Program-made: the position numbers and the translations under genes | Shown: positions 11,676 through 22,701 of the stretch, piece by piece | Numbering within the stretch: the first letter of the stretch is position 1 | How the letters are laid out: each line of letters opens with the position of its first letter | The notes under the pieces: model-generated | The model's database searches: none | The model's input: only the letters and a program-made list of their open reading frames with translations | Told to the model about the DNA's origin: nothing | Assembly: GCA_947069175.1 (NCBI GenBank) | Contig: CAMTDV010000009.1 | Span: forward strand, 9,247,663-9,311,662 | Length of the DNA: 64,000 bases | Source: Scalesia atractyloides | Lineage: Eukaryota > Streptophyta > Magnoliopsida > Asterales > Asteraceae | Reading direction: 5' to 3'

Positions 11676-12233
11676 GTGGGTTGGGTGTTACTTCAACTCT
11701 TTGGTGTGGCACCCCGCCCCGTTAAGGGCGTGATCAGATGTGTGCTCAAGGGGCTTGGTCAAAGCCATGAAAGCTTGGGAGAATCCCTGATGAACCAGCT
11801 TACCTGGTTGCGGGAGTATGAGATTGTGGAGGTAATATTTCCTTTTCTTTATATGTCTGGTTTGATTGTCGCAACATATATTAATTGTATTTGTGTACAG
11901 ATCGCAAATGTCATCCTTAACTCTACGGAGTTGGATGAGAGAGTGGCAGAATTAATGATGGCGGCGCGCAATGACGGGCATGCCGAGGGCTATAGAGAAT
12001 GCACTTTGCACGTGGCCCATGCGCTGAAGACCGAATGGGATACCAGCCGTGCTGCCACGCATGGGCTAAATACTGCCGCCATTTATTCTGCTGCCAAAAA
12101 AAAATATGATCAATTGCAAATTCCGATTATGGACCTTGTGGACGCCGCGCTGCAGCAAGACGACTTTGTTGATAAGCTAAAGGAGATCTTTTCTTCATCA
12201 GAGAAGCAGGCGGGAAACAAATTCATAGAATAG
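11676..12233 (+). CDS. Antisense extra ORF of the Tat element (C-terminal part)
   Basis: 185 codons on the strand opposite to gag-pol, between integrase and the lost 3' LTR. Extra ORFs of this orientation and place are known in Tat-lineage elements. The C-terminal part (ELMMAARNDGHAEGYREC and after) resembles the C-terminal segment of plant 'putative gypsy-type transposase' proteins, which is my best guess. The ORF contains a GT-AG segment at 11,832-11,900 of 69 bases, in frame, with a T-rich interior ending TTTGTGTACAG. It is likely an intron, so removal joins the IVE and IANV segments. The upstream part, and probably the true start, is missing. Function unknown. Copy 2 at 52,088-52,645 keeps the frame. 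Confidence 0.6.
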   Translation: MGWVLLQLFGVAPRPVKGVIRCVLKGLGQSHESLGESLMNQLTWLREYEIVEVIFPFLYMSGLIVATYINCICVQIANVILNSTELDERVAELMMAARNDGHAEGYRECTLHVAHALKTEWDTSRAATHGLNTAAIYSAAKKKYDQLQIPIMDLVDAALQQDDFVDKLKEIFSSSEKQAGNKFIE

Positions 12234-12612
12234 GAAATTTGTAATTTTTTACTTTATGATAACTTTTAACATTGCGCTGCTGCGCAAGTATTGTGGATGT
12301 GAATATAATATATTCAGCTTTACAATGTTTGCATGGGACCAATTACTTGTGTAGGATAGACAAATGAATAATTTCTTTTCTCATGTGTGAGCGTAAGTAT
12401 TAAGTTAGCTTGTGGCTCATGAGTTTGTGTTTTTGTTTATCCAAAGGAATTGCATGCATTTGTAAATGAACATATATAAGACTGTAAGTAGTGGCAAAGT
12501 ATTTTATTCATACTGATAAAGCACAAAACTATGGCTGCCACTAAGATTACATAACAAAATAAAGTAAGCAGTCTCGTTACGCCACGCTCAGAAGTTACTT
12601 AGAGGACTGAGA
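12234..12612. other. Spacer between antisense ORF and integrase end
   Basis: Convergent intergenic space between the plus-strand extra ORF and the minus-strand pol. It is AT-rich, with no ORF. Transcripts from both strands would end here. Confidence 0.5.
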
Positions 12613-15599
12613 TTACATATAACATCGGCGTAGTTGTTGGGCGTTCCAGGTTCGAGGAACGTTGGATCCGTCCATACGCTTCAGAGTATACGCGCCTTTT
12701 CCTAATACTTCATTTATCACGTACGGATCTTCCCATCGCGGGGCTAACTTCCCCGGTTTTTTGGCATTCGACGCTTCATTATCGCGAAGAACAAAGTCAC
12801 CAGGCAAAAAGGAACAGATGCGCACCCTTTTGTTGTAATACTTTTTAAGCTGGGACTTGTATTTAGCTTCGTGAATCGCTGCATTTTCTCGTCGTTCTTC
12901 CAATAAGTCTAGGTCAATGTGCCTTTGTTCTTCGTTATCTTGTTTTTCAAAAGCTAGCATTCTTGGAGATGGTAACCCAATTTCGGCAGGAATCACAGCT
13001 TCCGTGCCGTACACAAGGCTAAAAGGAGTTTCTCCAGTACTAGTCTTGGGCATAGTTCGGTGTGCCCACAAGATGCTAGGCAATTCATCCACCCACCCCC
13101 GCCGTGCTATGCAAGGCGGGCCTTGATACCGTCGACCAACTGTTTGTTTATGCTTTCAACTTGGTCGTTTTCTTGTGGGTGCGCAACAGAAGCAAAAACA
13201 TGCTAGATTCCCATGTCGGTCATCCATGTTTGCAACTCTTCAGCCGTTCAATTTGGATCGTTGTCTGTAATAATGTGCATGGGCAGACCAAAACGGCAAA
13301 TAATGTATTCCCAGATGAATTTGCAAATTACCATCGCTGTAGTGGAAGCTAAAGGTTTGGCTTCAACCCATTTGGTGAAGTAATCGACCGCAACAATGAT
13401 AAACTTTACTGCGCCGGGCGCATCCGGAAATGGTCCCACTAAGTCGATGGCCCATTGTTGAAATGGCCAAGCTGTTGTGACGGGTACCAAAGGATTCTTT
13501 GGGCGCAACGTTTTAGGGGCATGCCTTTGGCAGGACATGCATTTGCGCAAGATCTCTACCGCATCAACGTACATTCCGGGCCAATAATACCCTGCGCTTT
13601 TCACTTTGGCTACGACCATGCGCGGCCCAGAATGTATGCCACATAGCCCCTCATGGACCTCCCTGATTAGGTATTGCGCGTCATGTTTGTCAACACAGCG
13701 GAGCAAAGGACCCATGTTAGAGCGTCGGTACAGAATACCGTCAATCATTTCATAATTGAGGGCTTTGCATCGTAACTTACGTGCTTGCGCTTTATCTTCT
13801 GGTAAAGAACCATGTAACAAATACATCATTATTGGAGACATCCATGATGGATCTCCTACTTCGACCATTGTCACTTGCCTGAGAGGGACTGATAGATTAC
13901 TTAAAACCTCGATGCGAACCTCTTTTGCCAAATGCTTGAAACTAGTTGCAGCGACTTTGCTTAGAGCGTCAGCATGTTTGTTTTCGCTTCGCTTGACGTG
14001 TGTGATTTTAAATCGTTGGAACTGTGCTATAAGAGCCTTGGCTTGCGCCAAGTATAGAGCCATGATATCTCCCTTTGCATCGTACGTTCCAACTACTTGC
14101 TCAGCAACTAGTAATGAATCAACATGGGCTTCTAAATTTGTTGCACCCATTTTGATAGCGAGGCGTAAGCCTGCTAGGAAAGCTTCATATTTGGCCTCGT
14201 TGTTGGTGCTTTTAAAATCCAACCGAATTGCATATGTGAATTCTGCTCCCTCTGGACTCATTAATCGAAGACCTGCCTCAGCCCCATCACTGTTTGATGC
14301 GCCATCTGTAAACAATGTCCAGGCTCTATTGTCGATGACTGGGACTGGGTTTTGGATTGCTTGGCATTCTTCAAGTTTATTGGCGGGAATTTCAGCGATG
14401 AAATCTGCCAAAACTTGGCCTTTGATAGCTAGTCTAGGTTTATAACAGATGTTATAACCTCCCAATTCTATTGCCCATTTCTCAAATCGTCCAGAAACAT
14501 CTGGTTTGGCCAGGACTTGGCCAATGTGAAAATTTGTTAAAACTGTAATAACATGTCCAGAAAAGTATCTTCGTAGCCTACGCGAAGCATGGACCAATGC
14601 TAAAACTAATTTCTCCATGATTGAATACCTTGTCTCTGGATCGTTCAACATCTTGATGATATAATAAATTGGAGACTGGACCCCTGCGCGTTCTACCAAC
14701 AAGACGGCACCTATTGCTACCTCAGATGCAGCAAGATATAAGACCATGGGTTCTTTTTCACGAGGAGCAGTAAGTGTGGGAAGTTGAACTAAACAATCTT
14801 TCATCTGCTGGAAAGCTTGATCAGCTTCAGGAGTCCATGCGAACTCTTTGCTTTTCGTACAATTACGCAAGGTTCGAATAAATGGATAAGACTTTGCAAC
14901 ATGATTGGCGAGGAAGCGGTTTAGCGCAGCTAACCTTCCAGCCAAACGTTGCATCTCTTTGATGGTAGTAGGAGAAGACATTTTTTGTATTGCCTCGACC
15001 TTTTCAGGATTAACTTTGAAACCGTCTTTGGCGACGATGAAACCCAAAAATTTGCCCTCCTCCATGACGAAGGAGCATTTGCTGGGGTTTAACTTTAGAT
15101 TTACCTCGCACAGAGAATCAAAAGTTCGTTGGATGTTGTCCAGCATAGTGTCTTCTGAATTACTCATAATGACCAAATCATCAATGTAGACTTCCACAGT
15201 TTTCCCGATGTTATCTCCAAACACTGTATCCATCAATCTTTGATAAGTAGCACCCGCATTGCGGAGACCAAAAAGCATCTTGGTATAACAAAAAATGCCC
15301 TTCTCCGTGCGAAAAGCGGTTTTATCTTCGTCCTCTTTTTTCATCAAGACTTGATGATAACCTTTATAACAATCTAGAAAACATTTCCAGCGAAAGGAAG
15401 CTAATGAGTCAACCTTTTTGTCAATCTCAGGAAGAGAATAACAATCTTTCGGACACGCCTTGTTCAGATCTTTAAAATCTACGCACATCCGCCATCCGCC
15501 ATTATGTTTCTTTACCATGACTGGGTTTGCCACCCAGGTCTGGTATTTGACTTTGCACAGAATACCAGCATTTAATAACTCGGTGACTTGTTCATTCAT
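12613..15599 (-). pseudogene. pol: Tat pol: RT, RNase H, aRNase H, integrase (copy 1, broken)
   Basis: The main frame (15,599-13,248, 783 codons) starts in the RT. Landmarks: VDFKDLNKACP near residue 40, YIDD at 138-141, the first RNase H near 285-400, and a second RNase H with TDGASN at 431, NNEAKYEA at 466 and HADALS at 542. The integrase zinc site follows (His649, His656, Cys687, Cys690), then the first two catalytic Asp (719, 779). Stops at 13,248-13,250, 13,203-13,205 and 13,107-13,109 break the integrase core. Its C-terminal end reopens at 13,092-12,613 (GAYTLKRMDG, WNAQQLRRCY). The second RNase H has Lys at residue 470, where the family and copy 2 have the catalytic Glu. A TGA just upstream of 15,599 cuts RT from protease. 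Not functional. Confidence 0.9.
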
Positions 15600-15614
15600 T
15601 GCCTCTTTCTTTTC

Positions 15615-18110
15615 TCACCCGAGGCTGCGCTTTTTCTGCACAACTGGTTCTGCTGATGGAAATACATTTAGGCAATGTTCCGCAACGTCGTGCGGGACAC
15701 CAACCATGTCGACAGGTGTCCAGGCGAAAATGTCTTTGTTGCGAAACAACAGTAGTTTAAGCTTTGCGCGAATTTCAATACTGACTGCAGGCCCTAATAA
15801 GATTGTCTGCTCAGGGTACTTATTGTTGAGTACCCACTTTTCTGGTTCGTTGCTTGGCAATGTTTTGCCAGCCTTCACAACTGGTTCCTCAATTGACATG
15901 ATTTCTTTCCGCGCATAAAGTATAGCTATACCATTTGGTGTCGGAAAACCACAAGCAGCATGCGGAGCGGAGGTAATCATACTAAAATCACGTTGCGCGC
16001 GGCGCCCCAATAGTACATCATGACGGGAATTTGCCGGCATCACCATGAAGTTGACATTACTCGTTCGAGAACACCTCCCATCAGATAAAGTAACAGGAAA
16101 ATGATTTGTCCTAGAGGAAAGACAGCTTCATTGCAGAACCCAGTTAATGGAAAATCAACCGGTTCCAAGCGTGCCTTATCCTCAGGATCTAGTTGCTTAA
16201 AGCACTGCTCATACATGATATCCATGGAACTACCCGGATCTATAAACATATAGTCTGTTTGGTAGTGCCCAAAGATACCGGTGATAACTACTGGTCGGTC
16301 TTCTTGAGGACCTCCTGGAACGATAGGAAAAATGACTTGCTGTTCGCGCCAAGTGTTGTTTTGAAAATGTTGAAGGCTACGCTTGCACGATGATCCACCT
16401 TGAATCATGGAAACGTGCTGTTTCATTTTCTTGTTGCTAGGCCCTTCGTTCTCGCGCGTAATCTGTTTAATCTCTTTGCGCACATTCTGGACTAGATGTG
16501 TAAGCTTCCCACTCTTTAATGCTTTCTCAATCTCTGTGCGCAAACTGATGCAGTTATCTGTTGTGTGGTCTGTGTCTCTATGATAGTCACAGAACAAATT
16601 TGGGTCTTGCCCTTTTTTGTTTTTCATTGGTTGTGGCTGTTTAAACTGATAATTCTCAGTGCTGAGAACCTCAGTCGGCGATTTCGTTAAGGGAGTCCAC
16701 TAACGTTCTCTATTCTCTTGCTTAATCGCTTTTTGAGTTGTTATCTTGTTGATTGTTGCTCGCGCATCAATTGGTGAATAAGGAGAATAAGAATTCTGAC
16801 TTGACTCTTTGCAATTTCTCTTATACTTGCGACTACCTCTACTCAGGTCTTGCGGACGATTCTGAGGTAAAGGTGGCCTGTTAGAACTTAAGTTGCGCTC
16901 ACTCTCGGCGTAGACTTTGGCTGCCGCCATGAGTTTAACCCAGTTTTTTGGAAGGCCAGTTGTACCAGACAACACTTTAATCATTTCATCGCACCTTACC
17001 GCATACTTGAACTGCGCGCGTATAAGGTCTTCATGGACATCTCCAATCTCCAACACCTCTTTATTGTAACGTGTTATAAATCTTCGAGGCTTTCATCGTC
17101 CCTCCGCCAGATGTTCATTACATCTGAGGAGTCACGCACATATCGCCGTTGCTGACTAAAGTGTGTAAGAAAATTTTCTTTTAAGTCATTCCAAGAGGAA
17201 AGTTTACCTTCTGGCAAATTATCAAACCAAAGGCGCGCAACGCCAGTAAGGGTTTGTACAAATAAGTGACACCACATTGGCAATGTCCATCACCCAAGTA
17301 ACCCTGCACCGGTAAAGAGGCGCATGTGATCATTAGGATCGGTCAAACCGTTAAACTTTCCAATGTTGGATGGTAATTTCGCTCGCTCTAACGGAGCCAG
17401 TGCTATCTCTCTGGTAAACTTTGATTGCTCAGCTGCTTCGGTTGGGCGATACACCAAATTGTAATCATGCTCAGCTTCTGGATTGTATACTGCACGTACT
17501 TTTGGCCTGTAACTGGCATGATCTGTAGATATGCGATTGAAAATACTTGCACTATCCCCTTTGTCATAGGTTATATCGAGCTCATCGTGTTGGGTGTCCC
17601 GTTTCTGCGAAGACCGCGGGCTCAAACGAGAGTGGACAGATGCGCGACGTTGAACGTTGTCTTCTTGCCTTCTATTACCAGAATGAACAGGATCATTCCT
17701 GGTTTTAGAATACATTTCTGTTCCATCTTCAAGCATGCGAGAAGGGGAACGAGCATGACTTTGAGTATTATAACTCAAAACTCGAGGTGCCGGCGAAGCA
17801 CGGACCTGAGGAGCATTAACCGGAGCTTGAAAAGCTGGAGTTCCGGTTTGGGCACATAACTGAGCATACATAGCGTTTAGAGTCGCTTGAGATTTGATTA
17901 ACCACGATAATGGAGTCTCTCCAGTTGGTAAATCGACGTAACATCGACCTGAGGAGCCACCGGCGTTACAGGAATACTCGCATGATTAGGATCATACTGA
18001 GCATTAGCTTCGATGGACGGATCCTCAACTATTTGTCCGTCGACCTGAGGTCCGACAACAACGCGTCGAATCCCAGATCGAGGATCTTGAAAAGATGATC
18101 CGTCAGCCAT
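15615..18110 (-). pseudogene. gag: Tat gag-protease (copy 1, frameshifted)
   Basis: The frame runs in pieces: 18,110-17,898, 17,871-17,290, 17,283-17,074, 17,056-16,700, 16,627-16,040 and 16,046-15,615. The second to fourth pieces hold the Retrotrans_gag core (LTGVARLWFDNLPEGKLSSW, RAQFKYAVRCDEMIKVL). The fifth has a Cys/His segment FCDYHRDTDHTTDNC followed by the protease with FIDPGSSMDIMYEQ at the active-site position. Several breaks are one-base differences from copy 2 at short homopolymers (near 16,095, 17,085 and 17,887). These may be real decay or sequencing error. The start ATG (18,110) follows the PBS by about 50 bases. Confidence 0.85.
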
Positions 18111-18160
18111 GATGCTGCAGATCTAAATGAAACGAAACGAAAGGTGAGAAAGAATCGAAA

Positions 18161-18173
18161 TCGGTGGGCGCCA
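18161..18173 (-). promoter_or_regulatory. Primer-binding site of the Tat element (copy 1)
   Basis: On the minus strand TGGCGCCCACCGA lies one base after the CA end of the LTR. TGGCGCC is the usual start of PBS sequences in Tat and Athila-type plant elements. Copy 2 equivalent: 58,575-58,587. Confidence 0.8.
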
Positions 18174-18174
18174 A

Positions 18175-19331
18175 TGAAGAAACCCTAGATCAACTAGACC
18201 GGAATCTAAGTAGATCTATGGAATGGCTCTGCATAAAGGGTTAACCCCCCGTTTGGTTTCATGATGGATGGTGAATAATACAGTACTTCTGCTGATCCTG
18301 CAAAATAGAACACCGTTAGCTCGCCACAGGGAGAAGAGGGGTTCTCTCCGTGACCACCTCCGGCGTGAGAATAAGTACAGGTAGTCGGAAGTAAGTATTG
18401 TAAGTGAGAGAGTAGTTGAGAGTGAATACCTTTCCTTGAACTACAAGTTACTTATTTATAGCCGGTGTTTGGCGCCAAAAAGGAGAGATTGTTAACTTTA
18501 ACGGAATCTTTTGCTATTCCGTTAATGTTTGTTGGCAATCTATTAGTGCACACGGATCGTAAGCTCATCAGCGGTTAGGGAGGTGCCACGTGTCAACATG
18601 AGATCACTACATGTTATAAATATGAGCATGCCATCACCGTGATCTTCCTCACCGTCCAGATGCTGCCATGTGCCAATTGGTTATAACCGAATAGATGCTT
18701 GCACGATTGGGTGTTAATGGCTTCTAGAAGGTTTCACAGCTGTTACCCATCTATTATTCGCCACGTGTACATTCTGTTACAACAGAAAAGATTCCCTTTG
18801 CTTCTGCACTAAGTCAAGGATTTGGCTAAGGGAAAGTTTCTCGGGATTTACTGTTTCCTTGCGCGAGAAGCGCAAGTTAGTTAATCTGATCTTCCTTCTT
18901 CTCCTTGCTGCTTAGCGCAACGTTTGGTGGATACTTGCTTTGATATAAATATATGCGCAAGGTCTGTGCATGAAGCATTATCAAACGAGAATGTTCAAGG
19001 TTAACTTTGAACCTTCTTTGCCAAAATAAGATTTATTAGAGCTATGCGCCAAATATCCAAGAGAGGAAAGGATCATATAACTACCTTGCGCGAGACCGCG
19101 CAAGGTAGTTAAATGAAGCATTGATCCCAAGAGAATGTTTAGGCTTTTAACTTTGAACCTTGCGCGAGCCCGCGCAAGGTAGTTATATGATCCTTTCCTC
19201 TCTTGGATATTTGGCGCATAGCTCTAATAAATCTTATTTTGGCAAAGAAGTCTGCGCACAGTTTTCTTAGAAGTTATTAACGGGTATGGTTTCCTTGATT
19301 GGCGCAAGTTTTTTGGGACCATACCCCTTCA
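18175..19331 (-). repeat. 5' LTR of the Tat element (copy 1)
   Basis: The LTR is 1157 bp with TGAAG...CTTCA ends, bounded inside by the PBS. A TATA box TATAAATAAG lies at 18,460-18,451 (minus). Several GCGC-rich small palindromes such as CCTTGCGCG-AGCC-CGCGCAAGG occur near 19,083-19,104 and 19,159-19,180. Its start abuts a foldback repeat at 19,332. Confidence 0.75.
19013..19250. repeat. Perfect 80-bp inverted repeat in the Tat LTR
   Basis: Bases 19,013-19,092 are the exact reverse complement of 19,171-19,250 (80 of 80), separated by a 78-base spacer that itself contains GCGCAAGG palindromes. Copy 2 does not have the left arm; it has direct repeats of the spacer-type unit instead. The perfect match implies a recent event or an assembly fold-back. 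Confidence 0.9.
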
Positions 19332-19870
19332 GCTGCAAAGGAACCGAACGAACACAAACAAGACCTTGTTCATGTTCGTTTGTTAAAAAGATATATGTGT
19401 TCGTGAACTGTTCACGAACACTTATCGAACGAGATTTTATGTTTATGTTCGTTTGTTAAGGAAATGAACTTGTTCGTGTTCGTTTGTTAATTTTAGGCAA
19501 CGAACACAAATGAGCACAAACTAATGTTCATGAACACAAATGAAAACAAACGAACACAAACAATCGTTCATGAACAGAATATATAATACACTGACAATTA
19601 TTAGATATTTAAATTTTCAGAATTTTAATATATTTAAATAAATATAAAAACTTATAACATTAATGAACTATTGAACACAAGTGAACACGTTACCGAACAT
19701 TCACGAACATAAACGAACGAACGTGACCTCTATTCATGTTTGTCCGTTTAACTAAACGAACGGAAATTTTTGTTCGTGTTCGTTTGTTTAATAAACGAAC
19801 GAACACAAACGAACTTCCAGCCGAACGGTTCACGAACTGTTCGGCGAAAGTTTGGTTCATTTGCAGCCCC
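19331..19870. repeat. Foldback repeat rich in TTCGTTTG/GAACAC words
   Basis: The left end AGCTGCAAAGGAACCGAACG and the right end, complement of GGGCTGCAAATGAACCAAAC, form imperfect inverted termini. The interior is built of GAACACAAACGAAC and its complement, with an AT-rich centre near 19,600. This is a common plant foldback/MITE type. The left edge touches the Tat LTR end, so the LTR apparently inserted into or beside it. Confidence 0.65.
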
Positions 19871-20998
19871 AGGGTTGCCCATGTCTCTTCACCTAATTAT
19901 TAGGGTAAGAGATATAGGGCAAACACACTTTTTGTCGCTGGAAATAGGGAATTCTTCCCCTACCGATCGTCTCTACATTCCAACTTTTCTCTCGAACTTC
20001 TCCATGGTAGATATAGGTTCAAGTGGAAGAACAAGATGTGATTCTCCATCCTCTCAGAGAAAGCGGTTTCAATCACCCCGACGATGATTCCATGTTTCTT
20101 CATCATTAGATGTTTATTTAGTCGTGATTTTGATACTTAAGAAAGTATCAAAGTTCGCTACTTATTTGAAAAGTAATAAATAATTTTGAGAATGTTTTTA
20201 AATTGAAGTAGTGTCAACATCTCAAATGGTTAAGTCTCGTCATAACATGCATTATTGGTATTGACAAAACTTGAAAACAGGTAAACAGATTATACAAAAA
20301 ATCAAAACGTATTTGACTTCTTGTACAACTATCATTCTTACAAAACTTTTTGATTTTATAAAAGGTGTTTTAGTGATCATATCATCTTTGCATCTTTTAT
20401 TTGATCGTTACACCATTTTTTTCACTAAACCACTTCTTCTTTCAAGGTTTAAACCATTTTATAAACTTTAGCTCAGTATACTAACAATTTTGTTAATTTA
20501 TATGCTTTACAAAATATAGTTGTTCTAAAGGACTATGGGCTTAACTTAAGACGCACATCACTTAACCTTAAAGTGGCAAGACTTGTATACCTAACAACAA
20601 TGTGTAGGCTTTTTGTGACTTGAGAAATCTAATTTCTATTTGTTTGATTTGTCAAAAGATGGGTTCTTATGTTGTTTGGTGTAATGGTTTTCCAACTTCA
20701 ACTTTGTGGTCGAACCATACACCAACTATGTACCATACGTCCAATTCTTTTTAATTAATTTGCTTTGATTATTTTATCTTTGCGACATTCTAGTTGATAA
20801 TCGAAGAATGTATGACTTAGAGCAGAAGCAAACAAAGATGAATAATCTAAAAAAATTGAAATATTATTGAATGCTACCACTATTAATCGTTCCATTTATA
20901 GGGAAAGACGAAAAGTCTAATTGACTGGTTTGGCCAAATATAAAAAATTCGATACATTGACAGCCTATGATTGAAAATAAATGAAAAAAACAAACATG
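19871..20998. other. Intergenic DNA, nothing recognised
   Basis: Short open frames (19,770-20,087, 20,271-20,471) show no domain; the first lies largely in the foldback repeat. No termini of a mobile element were seen. Confidence 0.4.
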
Positions 20999-21083
20999 TG
21001 AATTGTAACATTTGGGCTCTTGCACTACCGATATTGTCCGTTTTGTCCATAAAGATTTCATTGATTTGGTTTTGGTTTTGGTT

Positions 21084-21170
21084 GCCTAAGTGAAGATTTT
21101 GTAGGAGGTCACCCATCCTGATACTCCAACATGAGCACGCTAACTATGAAGTTATCTTCTCATCCACTGT
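21084..21170 (-). promoter_or_regulatory. 5S rRNA-like segment in Cassandra 3' LTR
   Basis: The plus strand contains AGGAGGTCACCCATCCT (21,103-21,119), an exact 17-base complement of plant 5S rRNA. Further partial matches follow (GAGCACGCTAACT, GAAGTT) in the order of the 5S gene. The internal control region is decayed. Confidence 0.85.
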
Positions 21171-21510
21171 AATTAAGTCTAAAAACGTTGATGATTAATA
21201 GGCGAAGCTTTCCTTATGAACCAAAAATCTCTCTTGTCTACGGTCAATTTGGGATTCGCCTAGAGTGTGACAATCACTTTATATGGACTCATCATCATTG
21301 ATGAGATTTGCCCGACCATTCCAATCAAGATGTGAGATTTTCCTAAGGTGTCCTCCTTAACCCCCCGGGGGACTATCCATCCCTGATGAGGTTTGTCCCA
21401 CCATCCCGAACTGCACAAGAGTGGCTCTAATATCATTTGTAACATCTGGTCTCTCGTACCACCAATTTTGTGCGATTTGCCTACAAAGAGCTCACAAATT
21501 TGTTTTTGGT

Positions 21511-21598
21511 TGCCCAGGTGGAGACTTCCTAGGAAACCATCCATCCTGATACTACTTCCGCATGAACATGCTTAAGTGTGGAGTTCTCCTCTCATCCA
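21511..21598 (-). promoter_or_regulatory. 5S rRNA-like segment in Cassandra 5' LTR
   Basis: GACTTCCTAGGAAACCATCC, TGATACTACTTCCGC, CATGCTTAAGTGTGGAGTTC follow the complement of 5S rRNA through the A-box side of the gene, with more substitutions in the GGTCACCCATCC segment than the other LTR. Confidence 0.8.
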
Positions 21599-21713
21599 CT
21601 AACATTACGTCCAAAAAGCGTTACAAGTTTAGTAGACATGACATTCCTTATGAATCAACAATCTCACATATTCATAATCAATATGTGGGATTTGTGTAGG
21701 GTTTTACATGAAT

Positions 21714-22445
21714 TAAAAGAATTCAAAGATTCACACATTTCTACAAATGAAATGAAATAAATGAAAATTGCAAAATTTGAGGAAAAAAATCATCAACACT
21801 AAAATTGCAGCTCCAAGTGATGGAGTTCAGGTCTAACAAGGTCTGACACCTGAAATATATATGCATATAGTTGTTTAGCATGTGATATAGCTCATGGAGA
21901 CATTTTCTTACATTATTTATGGGTCCATAACTTCAAATGTAGTGTAAGTTATGCAACTTTTTGGTTAGGTTATCTTCTATCTCGTTTGCCTTTATCTAGC
22001 TAGCCCAAGTATTAGTTTACTAAGTTTTGGATAAACCTCGTATTAACATAGGATATGAACATATGAATAACTATATTTATCATGTATATCACATGTTCTT
22101 ATTTCTATTTAAAGGGTGTATTGTAATAAGTGTAATTAACAAATCCCATTAAGATCTACGAGTTACATGTTTGATGCAATTGTTAATCATTATCTACCTA
22201 ATTAAAACAATTCTTGTACTCTCAAAAATTTACTCCCAAATCAAATCACAATATAATCATAATTAATTGACCACTAACATATTATACGCATATGTCTCAT
22301 ACTTCTTTGATTTTTCTGAATTTTTATGGGAGATTCGAACTTTGTTGCAACTTATATTGAATCAACAGGTAGATCGGAGGACTTATATGCCTTTAAAAAC
22401 CTTTTTTACTTTTTCTAAACACACATATAATATCAAAAGTACCTT
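21714..22445. other. Intergenic DNA, nothing recognised
   Basis: AT-rich. The short frame at 22,267-22,449 has no recognisable feature. Confidence 0.4.
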
Positions 22446-22448
22446 TTA

Positions 22449-22698
22449 GGTAGTGTTCGTTTCATAAAATGGAATAAAATCTTGAAAGAATTGGAATGCT
22501 GATTTCACTACTTATTTGATTGGTTTCAACAAGAAAATGAATTGGATTTGAACAACATAAGGAAGTGAATCTACATTATAATTCCATCCAAATTTTATTC
22601 CATTTTGCAAAACAAAACACCTAAATTACAAATCAAATTTCAATTTCTGTGCGAATTCTCATTTCAATTCCATTACAATCCATGAAATGGACACTACC
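22449..22698. mobile_element. Tourist-like MITE (PIF/Harbinger type), 250 bp
   Basis: The termini GGTAGTGTTCGTTTCAT and, at the other end, the complement of GGTAGTGTCCATTTCAT match at 15 of 17 bases. The 3-bp target duplication TTA (22,446-22,448 and 22,699-22,701) is the Harbinger/Tourist signature. No coding capacity. Confidence 0.75.
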
Positions 22699-22701
22699 TT
22701 A

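Larger units (their letters stand above)
8306..19331. repeat. 11-kb direct block, copy 1
   Basis: This block is repeated in the same orientation from 46,236 to 59,642. The first 150 or more bases look identical on direct comparison, and the rest differs by scattered substitutions, one-base indels and two insertions present only in copy 2. It spans the glycosylase promoter, a MITE, a MULE and a truncated Tat-lineage retrotransposon. Copy 2 begins exactly at the end of the 100-N gap, so the pair may be two haplotypes of one locus. Confidence 0.9.
11676..19331 (-). mobile_element. Tat-lineage Ty3/gypsy retrotransposon, 3'-truncated (copy 1)
   Basis: Reading on the minus strand the order is 5' LTR (19,331-18,175), PBS, gag, protease, reverse transcriptase, RNase H, a second archaeal-type RNase H, integrase, then an extra ORF on the opposite strand. 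The dual RNase H and the antisense ORF after integrase mark the Tat lineage. No second LTR is present: sequence matching the 5' LTR is absent below 12.6 kb, so the 3' end is lost. The coding region has several stops and frameshifts, so this copy is dead. Confidence 0.88.
21004..21708 (-). mobile_element. Cassandra-type TRIM retrotransposon, complete
   Basis: Non-autonomous terminal-repeat element of 705 bp with no coding capacity. LTRs are 21,004-21,272 and 21,438-21,708, both TGTAACAT...CA on the plus strand. A perfect 5-bp target duplication TGAAT flanks it (20,999-21,003 and 21,709-21,713). A PBS TGATATTAGAGCC on the minus strand (21,435-21,423) differs from the initiator tRNA-Met PBS by two transitions. 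Both LTRs hold 5S rRNA-like sequence, the hallmark of Cassandra, so transcription would come from Pol III. The LTRs are clearly diverged from each other, so the insertion is old. Confidence 0.9.

Noticed and set aside
13756..14445. Plus-strand frame of 229 codons within Tat pol, with a counterpart in copy 2
   Set aside because: It is the complement of the RNase H/integrase coding region and shows no domain of its own.
17425..17859. Plus-strand frame of 144 codons opposite gag, kept in both copies
   Set aside because: Shadow of gag; conservation follows from the near identity of the two blocks.
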